Assembly: GCA_033239005.1 (NCBI GenBank)
Contig: BSQZ01000011.1
Location: 2,698,001 to 2,762,000 of the forward strand
Reading direction: 5' to 3'
Origin: Lamellibrachia satsuma
Lineage: Eukaryota > Annelida > Polychaeta > Sabellida > Siboglinidae
Length of the DNA: 64,000 nt
Shown: positions 1 through 27,594 of the stretch, one piece after another
Layout: each line of letters starts with the position of its first letter
Position numbering within the stretch: the stretch's first letter is position 1
The notes under the pieces: generated by a model
What the model saw: only the letters and a program-made list of their open reading frames with translations
Told to the model about the DNA's origin: nothing
Database searches by the model: none
Position numbers and translations under genes: made by a program

Positions 1-125
1 CGTAAGGGCGGGTTACACTTAGATGAAAAACAACACTCGATGAGCCTATGGCTGCCCTGACCACTGGTCATCTCGATGGTTTGTTTTGGATGCCGATCTC
101 AATCTTGTTAAATATTGTTAGATCA
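1..125 (+). mobile_element. 3' end of a CR1 retrotransposon
   Basis: The first bases match the end of the near-intact CR1 at 58993-63833: the last ORF2 codons (GGGCGGGTTA), the sequence around the CCTATGGCTGCC block, and a terminal AATCTTGTTAAATATTGTTA repeat. The element runs off the left edge of the window, so its length is unknown. The tail repeat marks its 3' end near position 125. Confidence 0.75.
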
Positions 126-706
126 AAGATGGACATTTTGACTAAAATAAAAAATACGCTGTTGTTCTAAAAATAATAATTGTAACTCACAGTTGTGTTG
201 GAGTGACAATTAGTATTGTAAGAACGACAGAAAATACGTCGCATAGTACACGATGGCTTACATGAAATAGAAGTTCATAACATTGCAAATTCAAAAAAAA
301 CTGCTATTAGTCATAAGTCATTTCAACAACGTGCGATTTATTAAACACGTGATGATAACACATTTTCGTCCCAGTTTTTGAACTCAGTCTTGCACTGAGT
401 AGATGGGTAATCTAGTACGTTTAATTTTTACTGCATCATCTTAATTAAAGGACCCCGATATCTGTGTCGTTTTTGTAATGATTCGACAGGCCAACCAACA
501 ATCAGCTGATCTATCAGCTTGTCAAACAAGGAAGGGCAACTTTTCATATATCCAGGGATATATTGGCTAGTGCGCAAATGGAAGGTTTAATCAAGTGTCA
601 TAAATTGTATGGCGTAGTAGGGCTTTTAAGGGAGCATACATTATACGCCAACGCACAGACAGTAGGCGATATGTCTGGCTGCAACGTTCTGCTTGGTGTT
701 CTCCAG
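126..706. other. Non-coding, probably intron
   Basis: No exon with matching phase and no repeat family was recognised between the CR1 tail and the exon at 707. It ends in a pyrimidine-rich tract and the acceptor TTCTCCAG at 699-706. Confidence 0.5.
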
Positions 707-13286
<12,580 letters not shown>

Positions 13287-14727
13287 CGCCCACTCTGAGC
13301 CAACTGAGTCAAGAGACGGACAGCCGAACATGGACAAAGATCGATGTCCAAATAGTGAGCGGAGAAGGCTGAAAAATGAACATTTTATTCAGCACAACTT
13401 TTGAGCTTACCGTATGAATGTTAAGCTTTAGCGTGCTTTCTACAGGCGTTGTTTTGATGTCAACTCAGAGATGATGATCATAAAGAATGCGTCGCTGGAT
13501 ATCAATTATTATCTGTAGATAATATATTTTTGTGAGTGTGTGCGTGTGCGCGTTCGGACGGTTTTGATACTAAGCAAGATGCTTTAACAATTGCTTATTA
13601 TATTGATTGTGTATTGAATATTTCATAGCTAGCTCACAGTTAGGCAGATCTGGTTTCTTCACCTTCTCCGTTCGAGCCATTATACGACACGTGTCTGTGA
13701 ATGAGTGAGTACGTGTGCGCGCGCAATGATATGTGTATGTGTATGATTGGTTATGACACTTGGAACAACTAAGTTGCCATCGACCATACCTCGTGCTCAC
13801 ATCGTGACAACTCATTATAATTGATTAATTAAAATCATGAATGCATATGCCTCGTTTGATTAAATGACACCCATGCGCAATAACGCATGCACAGGGAATG
13901 ACCTGTTGGTCAACATACAAACTATAGCAAATATTGTAATTGTATAAAATGTGATACGTCAAATTAGCGTTCAGTAGACGGATTAGTACCACGTCAATAT
14001 TTCACACAACATACATATTGCGACACCATGAGGCAGATAACAATAATATTATTTTCTAGACGAGATGTTCAAGTTTAACATAGATATAAATGGGTGCTTT
14101 GACAAAATTACGCACATTTTGTATTTTTTATTGATCGCTTTTAAAAGAAATCTGAAAATGGAACTACTTTTTGCTAGGTGCAACTCATTCGACAACCCGC
14201 GCCTCACGCGTTCAGTTGTGCTATCTAGTGAAAATGGGACTGTTTTGAATAAAGGCCATTTGTTGTATGTAAACCGATGCAGCGCCATCTGTTGAATGTA
14301 AACAAAACAGCTGCTTGTGTAAACTGGTGTCTCATATGCCAACCAAATAACCATCGTTTAATGGAATGTTTGATTAGCTATGTTTTCAATAAGATTTAAT
14401 AGTATGCTTAATTATTAAAATCTATATTAATTTGTTAATGCTCGTGTGTTATTATGGAACTGTTTTATACACACATGTATCCGTTTCATCCAGTTTCATT
14501 CACATAGTGTATCAATATTTAACATATTTTTAAAAATCTGCCTCTGTAGTCTCATTGCAACTTTCCCTGGATACTTGGAACATTTAATATGTATGCATTG
14601 TATATACTTCAGTTCATTGTTTAATAGTCTTGCAAATATAAATATAATATAGTTGAGCACCAACAGTAACCATAGATTCCACACAACGTGTTACAATATT
14701 TCAAATGTAGCTGCTATATAATATATA
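13287..14727. other. 3' flank of the cysteine-rich gene
   Basis: Probably 3' UTR then intergenic DNA. No AATAAA was found close to the stop; the first plausible signal is an ATTAAA near 13827. No other feature was recognised. Confidence 0.45.
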
Positions 14728-14952
<225 letters not shown>

Positions 14953-15966
14953 TCGTTTGTTAAACACTACTGATTACAACAGCATTAAACACAATGTGTG
15001 TTTGTATGGGCGTGTCTGCGTTTGTGCGAGTGTGTAATACTGTTCGCTACCGCTTCACATTCGCCATCTGGGGCCAAACTGTCGCCATCTACTGGCTAAA
15101 TACGGCTGCATTGACACCTACCGGACGAGTAGAGAGTTGATGTTGCTCAAGGGCTGTATGTCATGTCTACATATAATTAAACTGGCAGAAGACAACAGGT
15201 GCAACAGATATCATGAATAATGGCAAATTTATCTTTGAACTTACATGGATCATGCATATTAAACTTTGCTGCATAGAGGAGAGTATTATAATGAAATGTC
15301 CTCCAATTAGCATTATAATCGTTACTGCTGATTGGTCTAATAAAGTGTTCTTGTTTGTTGATTCACGTTGTGTTGTTGGCATACTAACTAAACTAGACAC
15401 GTGTCTCCTAGTCCCTGCACTGCTATTGGTAAAATAACGCTCAAGAAAACATGGACTTAAAATGTCCACCCGCGAAAGCAATGCAATTGTAACAGTCACT
15501 CAGCTACAGTGTGCATCATAAACATGTAAAATGTCAGGTTACTTTCTAAAGAAAGTTGGCACGTGTCATTACTATGGTAGATAAAGCATTGCAGCTATTA
15601 AGGATCGCTGCCCATTGGGCTTACATGCAGAGGCACAACTGAAACATTATGTCATCATCATCATCATCATCATCATCATCGCTCGACTACAATGACTTCT
15701 TGTGTGTTAGTATAGTCCTTGGATGTACCACTAGGGATTTGTAAATGTTTAGTTCCCGAGAAACTGACTCGCGGAAGCTTTGTGTTAGCTTACAAAGTTC
15801 ATTAGCAAAGACAATGCGGATGTCCGTTCGGGTGGTCCTTACCTTTGGCATCACTACCTTTTCTTTGGGTTGGATATCTTCGAAAAGAAACGCTGTGGTT
15901 AGAGATGCCGCTACAGCGTAGCCATGTGGTATCATGTACTGCAGCCCTACAAGGGGTGGTAGGAGG
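14953..15966. other. Intergenic, no gene seen
   Basis: Contains a short TCA run at 15655-15680. An 82-codon minus frame at 15687-15935 has no recognisable features. Confidence 0.5.
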
Positions 15967-16225
15967 ATAGAAATGACGAAGTGGGTAGATGATGGGTCAC
16001 TGGGTTTCTAATTGGAAATACGTTTTGAGTGGATTACCAAAGGGATATGTATTAGAACATATATAATTCGTAATATATTTAAATGATTTGGATTAAATCA
16101 AGTACAGCAATTCAAAGACGACACAAAAGCATTCATAAAGGTGAGAATAGAAATCATGTTGACAAATTAGCCAAATGATCTGAAAAATGGCAAATTTTTG
16201 AAAATGTAAATGTCTATATTATATT
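15967..16225 (+). mobile_element. CR1 reverse transcriptase fragment
   Basis: The plus strand matches the RT region of the CR1 at 58993-63833 in order: the AAGTGG(G/A)TAGA(T/C)GA block, TTCTAATTGGAAAT, TTTTGAGTGG, then the degraded Phe-x-Asp-Asp region and the AAATGGCA block. Sequence between the first two blocks is deleted and stops are frequent. Confidence 0.7.
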
Positions 16226-16920
16226 ATATAGGATATGAAAGAAGAATAAAAAAATTGGAGCTACAATAACGCACTTTGAGTAGATACGTATCATTCTTGC
16301 ATCACATCGACGTGGACAAAAACAGGAAAGACCAGTACAAGCAAAGTTGTCTTTGCCCTGGATCTCGATTGGTTAGTAGTATTCCTACCTTCCCCTTGAT
16401 GATCAAGTAGTAACGAATCGAAGATGCCAAGAGCCAAGCTGACTGGCGATATGGCACACATGACAAAACTGTCGCAATGGAAAATATTTCTTCAGCGGCA
16501 ATAGCTATGGGCGATAATGGAGCCGGTTATTTAGAGCATCTAGTACAGCGGGAAGCTGTAGTTGACTTGGTGAAGAACTAATATTGCTCGCTCTTGAAAG
16601 CATCATCGATGGACTCGCGCCGTCTCCACCTTCCTTGTTGTCTTAATGTGTTTTCCACGGCCGCCTACACCACATTCGTTCTATGCATACATGTAAACTC
16701 TCCATCGTTCGTACAGAGTCTCCGTACCAAAGACCGAAATCTCCGTCATTTGATATCCAACGGGCAGCAAATATCCAAATTTGTTTATTTGTTTCTCGTT
16801 TTCCGTTTTATTATTCGCAAATCATGCTTAGTCTATTCGTAATTTTTTTCCGGTGACTCAATCATCCTGGTTCGAGGGACAGACAGTAACAGTGTATTCG
16901 AATGTCGATGTTTGAGTTGC
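16226..16920. other. Intergenic, no gene seen
   Basis: No repeat or domain was recognised. An 82-codon frame at 16594-16842 is treated as chance. Confidence 0.45.
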
Positions 16921-17247
16921 GTAATCGATCGCCTGATCCAAGAAGCACAAAAAAAATCGGTCGTATCAGTCGCACGTCAAAGGTAGTTGGACGAAGGACT
17001 AACCAAGGAGGATTGTCAGAAGAAAGTCTTGCCTCTTATGCGCATATAACATGGCAAACTGGCGTGTGAACACATCATTCGATACAACACCATCTCAAAA
17101 CCCACCCTGCAAAACACCCTAGAGGTCAAGACGGGCCTCCAGTATAACAATTGGCTGGATTTACCAAGTTTACCAACCCTGCTACGCACAACAGAAGACG
17201 GATCTATTTATAACTGTGGCCTGACCTCACAAGCCCCGTCCACGCAG
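16921..17247 (+). pseudogene. Orphan exon-like frame ending at a splice donor
   Basis: One frame runs 109 codons broken only by TAG at 16984 and TAA at 17047, and ends exactly at CAG|GTAAGA. The product looks protein-like: LTKEDCQKKVLPLM, then EHIIRYNTISKPTLQNTLEV and WLDLPSLPTLLRTTEDGS. I do not recognise the family. The stops suggest a decayed exon of a host or captured gene; no partner exons were found. Confidence 0.4.
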
Positions 17248-18910
17248 GTAAGATGAACCGATTTCCACACTTCACGCAGCGTGCACACTCAAAGTCGAAG
17301 TTTATATCATAATTACAGTATTCGTAGTTCACTTGTTAGTTATTTAATCGTTCCGTATGTGTATATCTTGTCGAAAATCTGTCAAAAGAAGACAGTTTTT
17401 ATTGTGGTGGATGGATCATTTTATCGAACATTTAAGTATCGTAGATTTAATAATTAGGCTATTACCTTGGTTATGACAGAACATAACATAACTGTTAGAG
17501 TTAAACGACACATGTGATCGTGGGAAAGGGAGGATCGTCTACGCCTGCAACAATGATGGTAATGACGAGACAAAATAAAATGGTAAATTATCGTCTTTAT
17601 ATTGGCCTACTCGTATCACACATTGTGCACGTATGTGGGCTGCGCCGTTCTGACGCAGGAACACCGTGAAATAAACGTCAGTGAAAAAGATGCACGATTG
17701 ACGCAAACGCGCGGCTTGCAATGAACGCAGAGTCACGAGAACATACTATAGCATTTGGCTAGTATATAACAAGGCAGCGCTTTTTAAGACGATTTACGGT
17801 CCCGATGCGGGATCGTAAATTTCGCGGACAGGACCTTAGTTATTTTATGTTTGTAAAAAAATGTCATATACTGATTGTTACGACAGAGCGAGGGACCGTA
17901 CACAAAAGTTTAACAAAATCACCGTTCTAAGGTTTCAACTGTTTCTCCACTTTGGTGTCAGCTGGGTTGTGTAATATGCATAAATATACATTTAACTTAA
18001 ATGGAATAAAACAACGATTGCTTGAAAACATATTTTATTACATTTTGCTGTATATTTCCATTTCTACAATACCGAAAAAATCATTAGAATTAAATTAATT
18101 TGTAATTCCAAGTAATACCCTGTCCTACCAGCATACCTCCATTATGCATATTTTTCCCGCGATCATCGGCAAGCTTCGATGTGACGTCATAGGTGACAAG
18201 GAAGCGCAACGAGATTGCGACTTTCCATTCTTTCACCACAGGAGGTTAGCAGGCTTCGTGCATGCGCGAAAATCAGGTCATATTAGTGATCGCCAGAAGT
18301 TGCGAATCATATATTTAAGACAGCCTGAAAACAAACATGATAGTTACAAGAATTATAACAACTTAGTGTCCAAGTGGATGATAACAATAATTGTATTTAT
18401 CAACATAAGATATGTTTAATGGATTTTTCGTTTATGGCTACAAACAAAAGAAGAAACTGAGACATCATTTCTTGCACTTCTTCGTTATTACTAACATTAA
18501 GGCTTTAAATTCAAATTTGTATTTTTTTAAATATTGAAGTACTATATTGGTATCACTATTGAAGTGTACATATATTATTCTAAGGACCAGAACACCATTT
18601 AGTTTTGCCATGCGGTCAGCCTGTGTCTTGACTCAAATTATTATTATTTTATTTCGATATGGAATTGATAATAATAATTGGTACTTTTGAGGTGAAATTA
18701 GAAGTGATATGCTCTAATTGGTCTGTTATTAGAATTGTTATACCGGTAATGTAATTGGCCTATACTCTGATAACAAGTGACTTGAATTGACGCAAACCAT
18801 CATAAGCAATGATGTGTTTGAATTGATGACTCAACTAGATTAGTATTATATACATGACATGAAAAACATTGAACTTCTAGGATAAGCTTAGTTGCTTATG
18901 TTTGTATTCT
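17248..18910. other. Intergenic, no gene seen
   Basis: AT-rich with only short frames. No repeat family was recognised. Confidence 0.45.
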
Positions 18911-18914
18911 TTTC

Positions 18915-19000
18915 AGCTTACCAGTTTTCTTATAATATGGCCTCTGTGCTTGTGTGCAGCATTTTAATGAAAACATTATGTTCAAAACGTGACCAACTAT
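18915..19000 (-). mobile_element. Possible CR1 remnant
   Basis: On the minus strand it resembles the CR1 ORF2 block that includes CCATATCGTAAGAAGGATA, with many changes. It is a short match and uncertain. Confidence 0.35.
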
Positions 19001-19059
19001 GGTAGTGTCTTGATTAGTTAAGTTAAGAAAGTCAGCTCGCCTGGGGCTGTGGGCTTGGC

Positions 19060-20745
<1,686 letters not shown>

Positions 20746-21887
20746 AATTCTCTATTTGTAGTCGCACCCCTAATTAAAGCCGCACCCCGACTTTTGACAT
20801 AAACCCCGACTTTCCTCCGCACCGTTTTTTGCAGGCAAAAACGCTATTTAAAGCCGCACCCGGACTTTGAGCCAAGACCGTTTTAAACGCTTCGTGTGAC
20901 GAATTTCCGTAGCGCACACAATTAAGAACAATTTAAATGGGTTCTACAAAAACATTGAACTGCTAATAATTTTCATAATCGAATGAATGAGGTATAATTT
21001 TAATGTTAAAAGAGTCTAATGTAATGCAATGATAATAAATACACCACATTATATAATCATGGGAATATTACTATGTGAATTTAGTCAAAAAGGAACACAA
21101 ATTTGAACAAATATCACCGTGCTACCAGATAATAACTGGGTGTCTGAATGTCCATACACCCAGTGGGAGAAATGTAGCCATACATGTTGGCTATACAATA
21201 AAGCTAACATTATTCAAATATGTTGAGAAGTCTTGTTTGTATGACGTTTTATGTAGAACCATGTATAACGTTGCATGTATTGCAGCAGATTAAAAAGACT
21301 ATCCGGGGTCTGTCTGTTGTTGTGCCACCTGTTACAACTTCAAAGGTGTTTGAGTGACAGCTGGTAACTATGTAAAAACTAGACGTCTCGAGCAGCCGGC
21401 TGCAGCTCGTGAGAACGGATATTGTGGTTTTACCTATTTCTCCTAGTTCCTGTTTGTTGTTGTGTCATCGTTGGCCTAATGCCCTGGTACTCACAAGCAT
21501 TTGATCAAATGTTAGCGCATTCAATTCAACAAGCCTGGACATTGTTTATTCACTCTCCTGTTGTTTCTGGGGTTGTGCACTGCTGACTTCACACAACTTT
21601 TGAGGGGATTATAAAACAGTCTGTTGTAAATGCAATTGTCTCCAACAAGGGAACGGCAATGCATGTTGATTACATATTCAGCAAGGCTTGACCGTTATTC
21701 TCAAAACTACTGATCGACAGATTGGTCTAGTTCGCAGACAGTTTACTGGCGCGCATTAACGGGACCACTTGCATAGAATACCAGGTGCATGGGATTATAA
21801 CACCGTATTTTGTACCAGAGTAAATGTAAAACTCCAACGAGGCACTGGTAACGGTGTTGCTTTAACAATCGGACGAAGCCATTAAGC
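20746..21887. other. Intergenic; possible transposon end
   Basis: At about 20760-20880 the phrase AGCCGCACCC(C/G)GACTTT occurs twice with AACCCCGACTTT between, which may belong to the end of the pogo element that follows. Nothing else was recognised. Confidence 0.35.
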
Positions 21888-22260
21888 TTGGAACTCCTTA
21901 TAAAAGTAACGCATCTTAAAACATTAAAACCTGAAACCATGCACGACATCGATGTTGCTGTAATCCCCGGCGGTCTGACGCCGCCAGTACAGCCGTGTGA
22001 CGTTAGCAGCAATCGACCATTCAAGCAGCAGATGCGACACTTGTGGGAGCACTGGATGATTCACGGAGCTCCCGGTGGCCGCCGTCGTGCGCCGGCCAAG
22101 AAGATTCTTGTACAATGGCTCGTTTAGGCGTGGGGTGCGATTCCATCTGCCATGATTGAATACAACTACAAGAAGTGCGGCATCTCTATCAATGGAACGG
22201 ACGACATCATGTCCGAAGATGTTTGCCGATGCATGCGGCCACTGAGAGTGATTTGTCTTC
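21888..22260 (+). pseudogene. Pogo-type DDE transposase C-terminal fragment
   Basis: The frame encodes IDVAVIPGGLTPPVQPCDV, NRPFKQQMRHLWEHWM, a TAG stop, then AWGAIPSAMIEYNYKKCGIS and INGTDD. This is the end of the DDE_1 domain of pogo/Tigger-like transposases (the VIPGG(L/M)T...QPxDV block and the KxCGIS tail). Upstream catalytic residues are not recognisable, so it is a relic. Confidence 0.8.
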
Positions 22261-22345
22261 CGTTACTGCGCGCCGAAGCGTGACACGCGCACGGAGAAGC
22301 TGTCATGATAAACACTCCGACCACAGTTTCGGCTAGCAGATGAAC

Positions 22346-22412
22346 ACTGGCGACAAAATACGCGAGTGTGGTGACAAGATACGTGAGTGTGGTGAGAAAA
22401 TACGTGAGTGTG
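22346..22412. repeat. 21-bp tandem repeat, three units
   Basis: Three copies of an ATACG(C/T)GAGTGTGGTGA unit. Confidence 0.85.
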
Positions 22413-22779
22413 GTGATATCGCACGCGTTTCAGACTACCATGACAACTGGTCATAACCAGTGGATGATGGCTGAACGATTTGTAGATGTGGGGCTTTGGT
22501 CAATACGGTTATATTTTGTTCGACCAGAAGCACGAACTTGTATACACCAACACAGTGATGAGGTTAATCTGCAAATAATCTGCAAATGCCGTGATATGAT
22601 GTTGTTATACGATGGTATCCAGCAATGCTAACACACACTGCAATACACTATGAGCACTATATGTATGTGTGTTGGAATAGTTGTACAAGAATTAGTGCCA
22701 CACAATTGTACAGGACAGATACACCCCCTGGCAAGCACGACACAAGTCTCAATGCACATGTTTGTATACTGTGTAATGC

Positions 22780-24622
22780 AAAAGACATAAGGAGGGGACG
22801 ATTAGGCTGCGGAAGACATAAGGAGGGGGAGTATAGGCTGCGGAAGACATAAGGAGGGAGAGTATAGGCTGCGGAAGACACAAAGAGGGGGAGTATAGGC
22901 TGCGACCGACATAAGGAGGAGGAGCATAATCTGCGTAAGACATAAGGAGGGGAGCATAGGCTGCGGAAGACATAAGGAGGGGGAGCATAGGCTGCGGAAG
23001 ACATAAGGAGGGGGAGTATAGGCTGCGGAAGACAAAAGGAGGGGCAGTATATGCTGCGGAAGACATAAAGAGGGGGAGTATAGGCTGCGACCGACATAAG
23101 GAGGAGGAGCATAATCTGCGTAAGACATAAGGAGGGGAGCATAGGCTGTGGAAGACATAAGGAGGGGGGAGCATAGGCTGCGGAAGACATAAGGAGGGGG
23201 AGTATAGGCTGCGGAAGACATAAAGAGGGGGAGTATAGGCTGCGGAAGACATAAAGAGGGGGAGTATAGGCTGCGACCGACATAAGGAGGAGGAGCATAA
23301 TCTGCGTAAGACATAAGGAGGGGGAGTATAGGCTGCGTAAGATATAAGGAGGGGGGGGAGCATAGGCTGCGGAAGACATAAGGAGGGGGAGTATAGGCTG
23401 CGGAAGACATAAGGAGGGGGGAGTATAGGCTGCGGAAGACATAAGGAGGGGGAGTATAGGCTGCGGAAGACATAAAGAGGGGGAGTATAGGCTGCGGAAG
23501 ACAAAAGGAGGGGGCAGTATATGCTGCGGAAGACATAAGGAGGGGGGAGCATAGGCTGCGGAAGACATAAGGAGGGGGGAGTATAGGCTGCGGAAGACAT
23601 AAGGAGGGGGAGTATAGGCTGCGGAAGACAAAAGGAGGGGGCAGTATATGCTGCGGAAGACATAAGGAGGGGGGAGCATAGGCTGTGGAAGACATAAGGT
23701 GGGAGGAGCATAGGCTGTGGAAGACATAAGGAGGGGGGAGTATAGGCTGTGGAAGACATAAGGAGAGGGAGCATAGGCTGCGGAAGACATACGGAGAGGG
23801 AGCATAGGCTGTGGAAGACATAAGGAGGGGGGAGTATAGGCTGTGGAAGACATAAGGAGAGGGAGCATAGGCTGTGGAAGACATAAGGAGGGGGGAGTAT
23901 AGGCTGCGGAAGACATAAGGAGGGGGAGTATAGGCTGCGGAAGACAAAAGGAGGGGGCAGTATATGCTGCGGAAAACATAAGGAGGGGGAGCATAGGCTG
24001 TGGAAGACATAAGGTGGGAGGAGCATAGGCTGTGGAAGACATAAGGAGGGGGGAGTATAGGCTGTGGAAGACATAAGGAGGGGAGCATAGGCTGCGGAAG
24101 ACATACAGAGAGGGAGCATAGGCTGTGGAAGACATAAGGAGGGGGGAGTATAGGCTGCGGAAGATATAAGGAGGGGGGAGCATAGGCTGTGGAAGACATA
24201 AGGTGGGGGGAGCATAGGCTGTGGAAGACATAAGGAGGGGGGAGTATAGGCTGCGGAAGACATAAGGAGGGGAGCATAGGCTGCGGAAGACATAAGGAGG
24301 GGGAGTATAGGCTGTGGAAGACATAAGGAGGTGAAGCATAGGCTGTGGAAGACATAAGGAGGGGGGCATAGGCTGTGGAAGACATAAGGAAGGGGGAGCA
24401 TAGGCTGTGGAAGACATAAGGAGGGGGGCATAGGCTGTGGAAGACATAAGGAAGGGGGAGCATAGGCTGTGGAAGACATAAGGAGGGGAGCATAGGCTGT
24501 GGAAGACATAAGGAGGGGGAGTATAGGCTGTGGAAGACATAAGGAGGGGGGAGTATAGGTTTCGGAAGACATAAGGAGGGGGGAGTATAGGCTGCGGAAG
24601 ACATAAGGAGGGGGAGTATATA
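22780..24622. repeat. G-rich ~30-bp minisatellite, 1.84 kb
   Basis: About sixty units of GGCTG(C/T)GGAAGACATAAGGA followed by GGGGG-(A)GTATA, varying from 28 to 33 bp mostly in the G run. Variants (GACCGACATAAGGAGG, GACAAAAGG, CATAC) recur in blocks, so the array grew by duplicating groups of units. The minus strand has no stop in any frame, producing three overlapping frames of 600-660 codons; these are repeat artefacts. Confidence 0.97.
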
Positions 24623-25844
24623 TATTTGCCGGGCAAAGGTTTCCCTTCAATGCAGTTGTCACCATAGTTATTACGGCACCATGAGTGTCGTTGTAGTTTA
24701 CAACAACAGTAATGGTCGACAGCTAATTGCTATCGCAACGACAATTTCCAAGTTGACAAAGCACACTGCCCGTTTTAACTGACGTTAACCCCATAATCTG
24801 ACGTCAACAAATTAAAAAAACACCAATGTACATCAACGTATAACTTCACGCTTTGGCGACTTGGCATTCTTTTTCATTAATTCATCTTGTCACCCCATTG
24901 CCATTTAATTCGTCTTTAGTTCGTGAATGTGTAAATGACTGCTTGTCTGCGTGGGCATGCGTCCTTTAGCGTATGTTCAATCATGTGTTTTTTTCAAAGA
25001 ATACGACTTCACAGACGTAGGAAGACGTCGTAGATTTGAAAAAAAGAACTCAATATAAATCATCAATGTATAGGAAACAGTTATGTCTGACATTTACGTT
25101 ATAGCTTAGTGCGTTTTCTTGAGGTAGCGAGACGCTCTTGAAATCCCATAACATTTAGTTTACTGAACATCGTAATATGTGCTGTCGAACAACGAATTTC
25201 ACTTAACGTTGTTTTTAGGACTTATTTTTATTACTCACTGAAGATAAGTATCCAAAGTATCGAATGGTCAAATGGGTACATGACTTCACAAACAATAAGG
25301 AAAAATTAAAGGTCTGCGGTAAATGACCCCTTGCGAGTACGGTAAAAATGCTTTGGTTCTACTTAATATGTAATTGTTTAATATATTTTCTGTTCATGAA
25401 GTCCAAGCCAACTTGAAAGAAATGGAAAAGAAGTAGTATAATGTTGTATAAAGTACGTATGTGTGAAACAATTTATTGTCCTATCGTGTCCACTTGCTAG
25501 GTATCTTCTCCCACTATGCCAATTTGAATATGGACTGCCGGGTGGATGTAGGGTTTTTGGGAGGCGGTTTACGTTGACGGTTCACACAATGTTTATTGTT
25601 TAATGAGCCACTGTAGTGTGATGATTGGCCTCAGCAACAAACAGCATGAAACAGACCACCCGAGATTACTCTGAGTCAATCCAATTCTTCGAGGAACGTG
25701 AAATTAGACCCCCGTTAAGGGTTCGCTGAAAGTTTGATTTGCAAGCCAGAACTAATGACGCCGGCTTCAACAAATGATTCCCTTGGAAAGCTACACAAAC
25801 TAGAAGTATCTGCAGAAGCACAGACGGCGGCAGGGAGCATCGAA
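24623..25844. other. Intergenic, no gene seen
   Basis: AT-rich, only short frames, no recognised repeat. Confidence 0.45.
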
Positions 25845-26065
25845 TACCGTGCAAAGGGGGTGATTTACAGTGGATGTGCCGCGTGCCATAACGCGATGGA
25901 GTTGCGCAGTTGTAAACAAACTTTCAAACAAATCATTATTTCTTTACATGTCAGCGAGAAAGACTTCAAAGCGAGCGGCCTGTGTGTAATGTGTGTCAGA
26001 GACCCATTAAATATTTTCGCCAGGTAGGCGGTCGCCGGGGAGGCGGGTCTAGGCGGAGGTCGGGT
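25845..26065 (+). repeat. Direct duplication, copy A
   Basis: From ACCGTGCAAAGGGG through GATGTGCCGCGTG, TCAGCGAGAAAGACTTCAA and GGTAGGCGGTCGCCGG this matches 27595-27815 in the same order, with scattered substitutions. The family is unknown. The right end passes directly into the GGC run. Confidence 0.85.
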
Positions 26066-26073
26066 GGGTGTGG

Positions 26074-26281
<208 letters not shown>

Positions 26282-26282
26282 A

Positions 26283-27093
26283 AAGCAGCACAGTAGCAAC
26301 AGCAACAAGAACAGTAACTGTTTTAACAGAAGGAATAATACATAAGCAACAGCAATAGTATCCATATAGCATTATTAGCTTGAACCAAAACAAACACATA
26401 AACAACAGCAATAGTATCCATATAGCATTACTAGCTTGGACCAAAAAACACATAAGCAACAGCAATATTATCCATATAGCATTACTAGCTTGGACCAAAA
26501 AATACATAAACAACAGCAGTAGTATCCATATAGCATTACTAGCTTGGACCAAAAACACATAAGCAACAGCAATAGTATCCATATAGCATTACTAGCTTGG
26601 ACTAAAAACACATAAGCAACAGCAATAGTATACATATAGCATTACTAGCTTGGACCAAAAAAAATACATAAGCAACAGCAATAGAATCCATATAGCATTA
26701 CTAACTTGGACCAAAAAACACATAAGCAACAGCAATAGTATCCAGTTAGCATTAGTAGCCTGGACCAAAAAACACATAAGCAACAGCAATAGTATCCAGT
26801 TAGCATTAGTAGATTGGACGAAAAAACACATAAGCAACAGTTATAGTATCCAGTTAGCATTAGTGGCTTGGACCCAAAACACATAAGCAACAGCAATAGT
26901 ATCCAGTTAGCATTAGTAGCCTGGACCAAAAAACACATAAGCAACAGCAATAGTATCCAGTTAGCATTAGTAGATTGGACGAAAAAACACATAAGCAACA
27001 GCAATAGTATCCAGTTAGCATTAGTAGCTTGGACCAAAAAACACGTAAGCAACAGCAATAGTATCCAGTTAGCATTAGTAGCCTGGACCAAGG
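26283..27093. repeat. 54-bp minisatellite in two subtypes
   Basis: About fifteen units of AAGCAACAGCAATAGTATCC plus a second half that is CATATAGCATTACTAGCTTG in the left units and CAGTTAGCATTAGTAGCCTG in the right units (from about 26735). On the right, a three-unit block with the variant AGATTGGACGAAAA repeats about every 160 bp. Confidence 0.95.
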
Positions 27094-27480
27094 TAGGCAA
27101 AGAACGGCAGCCGTAGTTGGTTGTACGTCGGCAGACATTACATTGCTATGCCAACCTTGGGCCAATGATGGGGTGCCAACATTAGACCACTATAATGCCA
27201 TACATTGGGCCAGCATTGGCCTTATAATGGAGCATGCCAATGTTGGTCCAGTGCTGGGCCAAGGAACGGGTTGCCATGGTTGGACAAATATCTGGATATA
27301 CCCAGGGCCAATACTGCTGTAACAACAATATAACCCAGCAACATTACTAGCCTGGACCAATGTAGGTAAAACACGGCAGCCATTACTGGTTATACGTCGG
27401 CAGCCATTGCATGGCAGCCTTGTGCCAACGATGCCATGCCAACATTGGACTAATATAGCAGTATACATTGAGCCAATATT
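27094..27480. repeat. Degenerate GCCAA-rich duplicated block
   Basis: The stretch from about 27094 (GTAGGCAAAGAACGGCAGCC) recurs at about 27362 (GTAGGTAAAACACGGCAGCC) with the same following TTATACGTCGGCAG and GCCAACATTGGAC blocks. Between them are several TTGGGCCA motifs. Confidence 0.7.
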
Positions 27481-27594
27481 GGCCCAAGTGGAAATATTAT
27501 ATGGATAGTAGAAACAGCAGCAACGAGATCAAAACAACTGTTGTTGTTAAAGCAATGACAGCTGTTGCAACAGCAGAATAAAAGACGGTGGTGG

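Noticed and set aside
15687..15935. 82-codon minus frame
   Set aside because: No recognisable motif, no splice-site support and no codon bias.
22657..24665. Three overlapping minus-strand frames of 600-660 codons
   Set aside because: All are translations of the same 30-bp minisatellite in different frames; no start context, no domain, no neighbouring exons.
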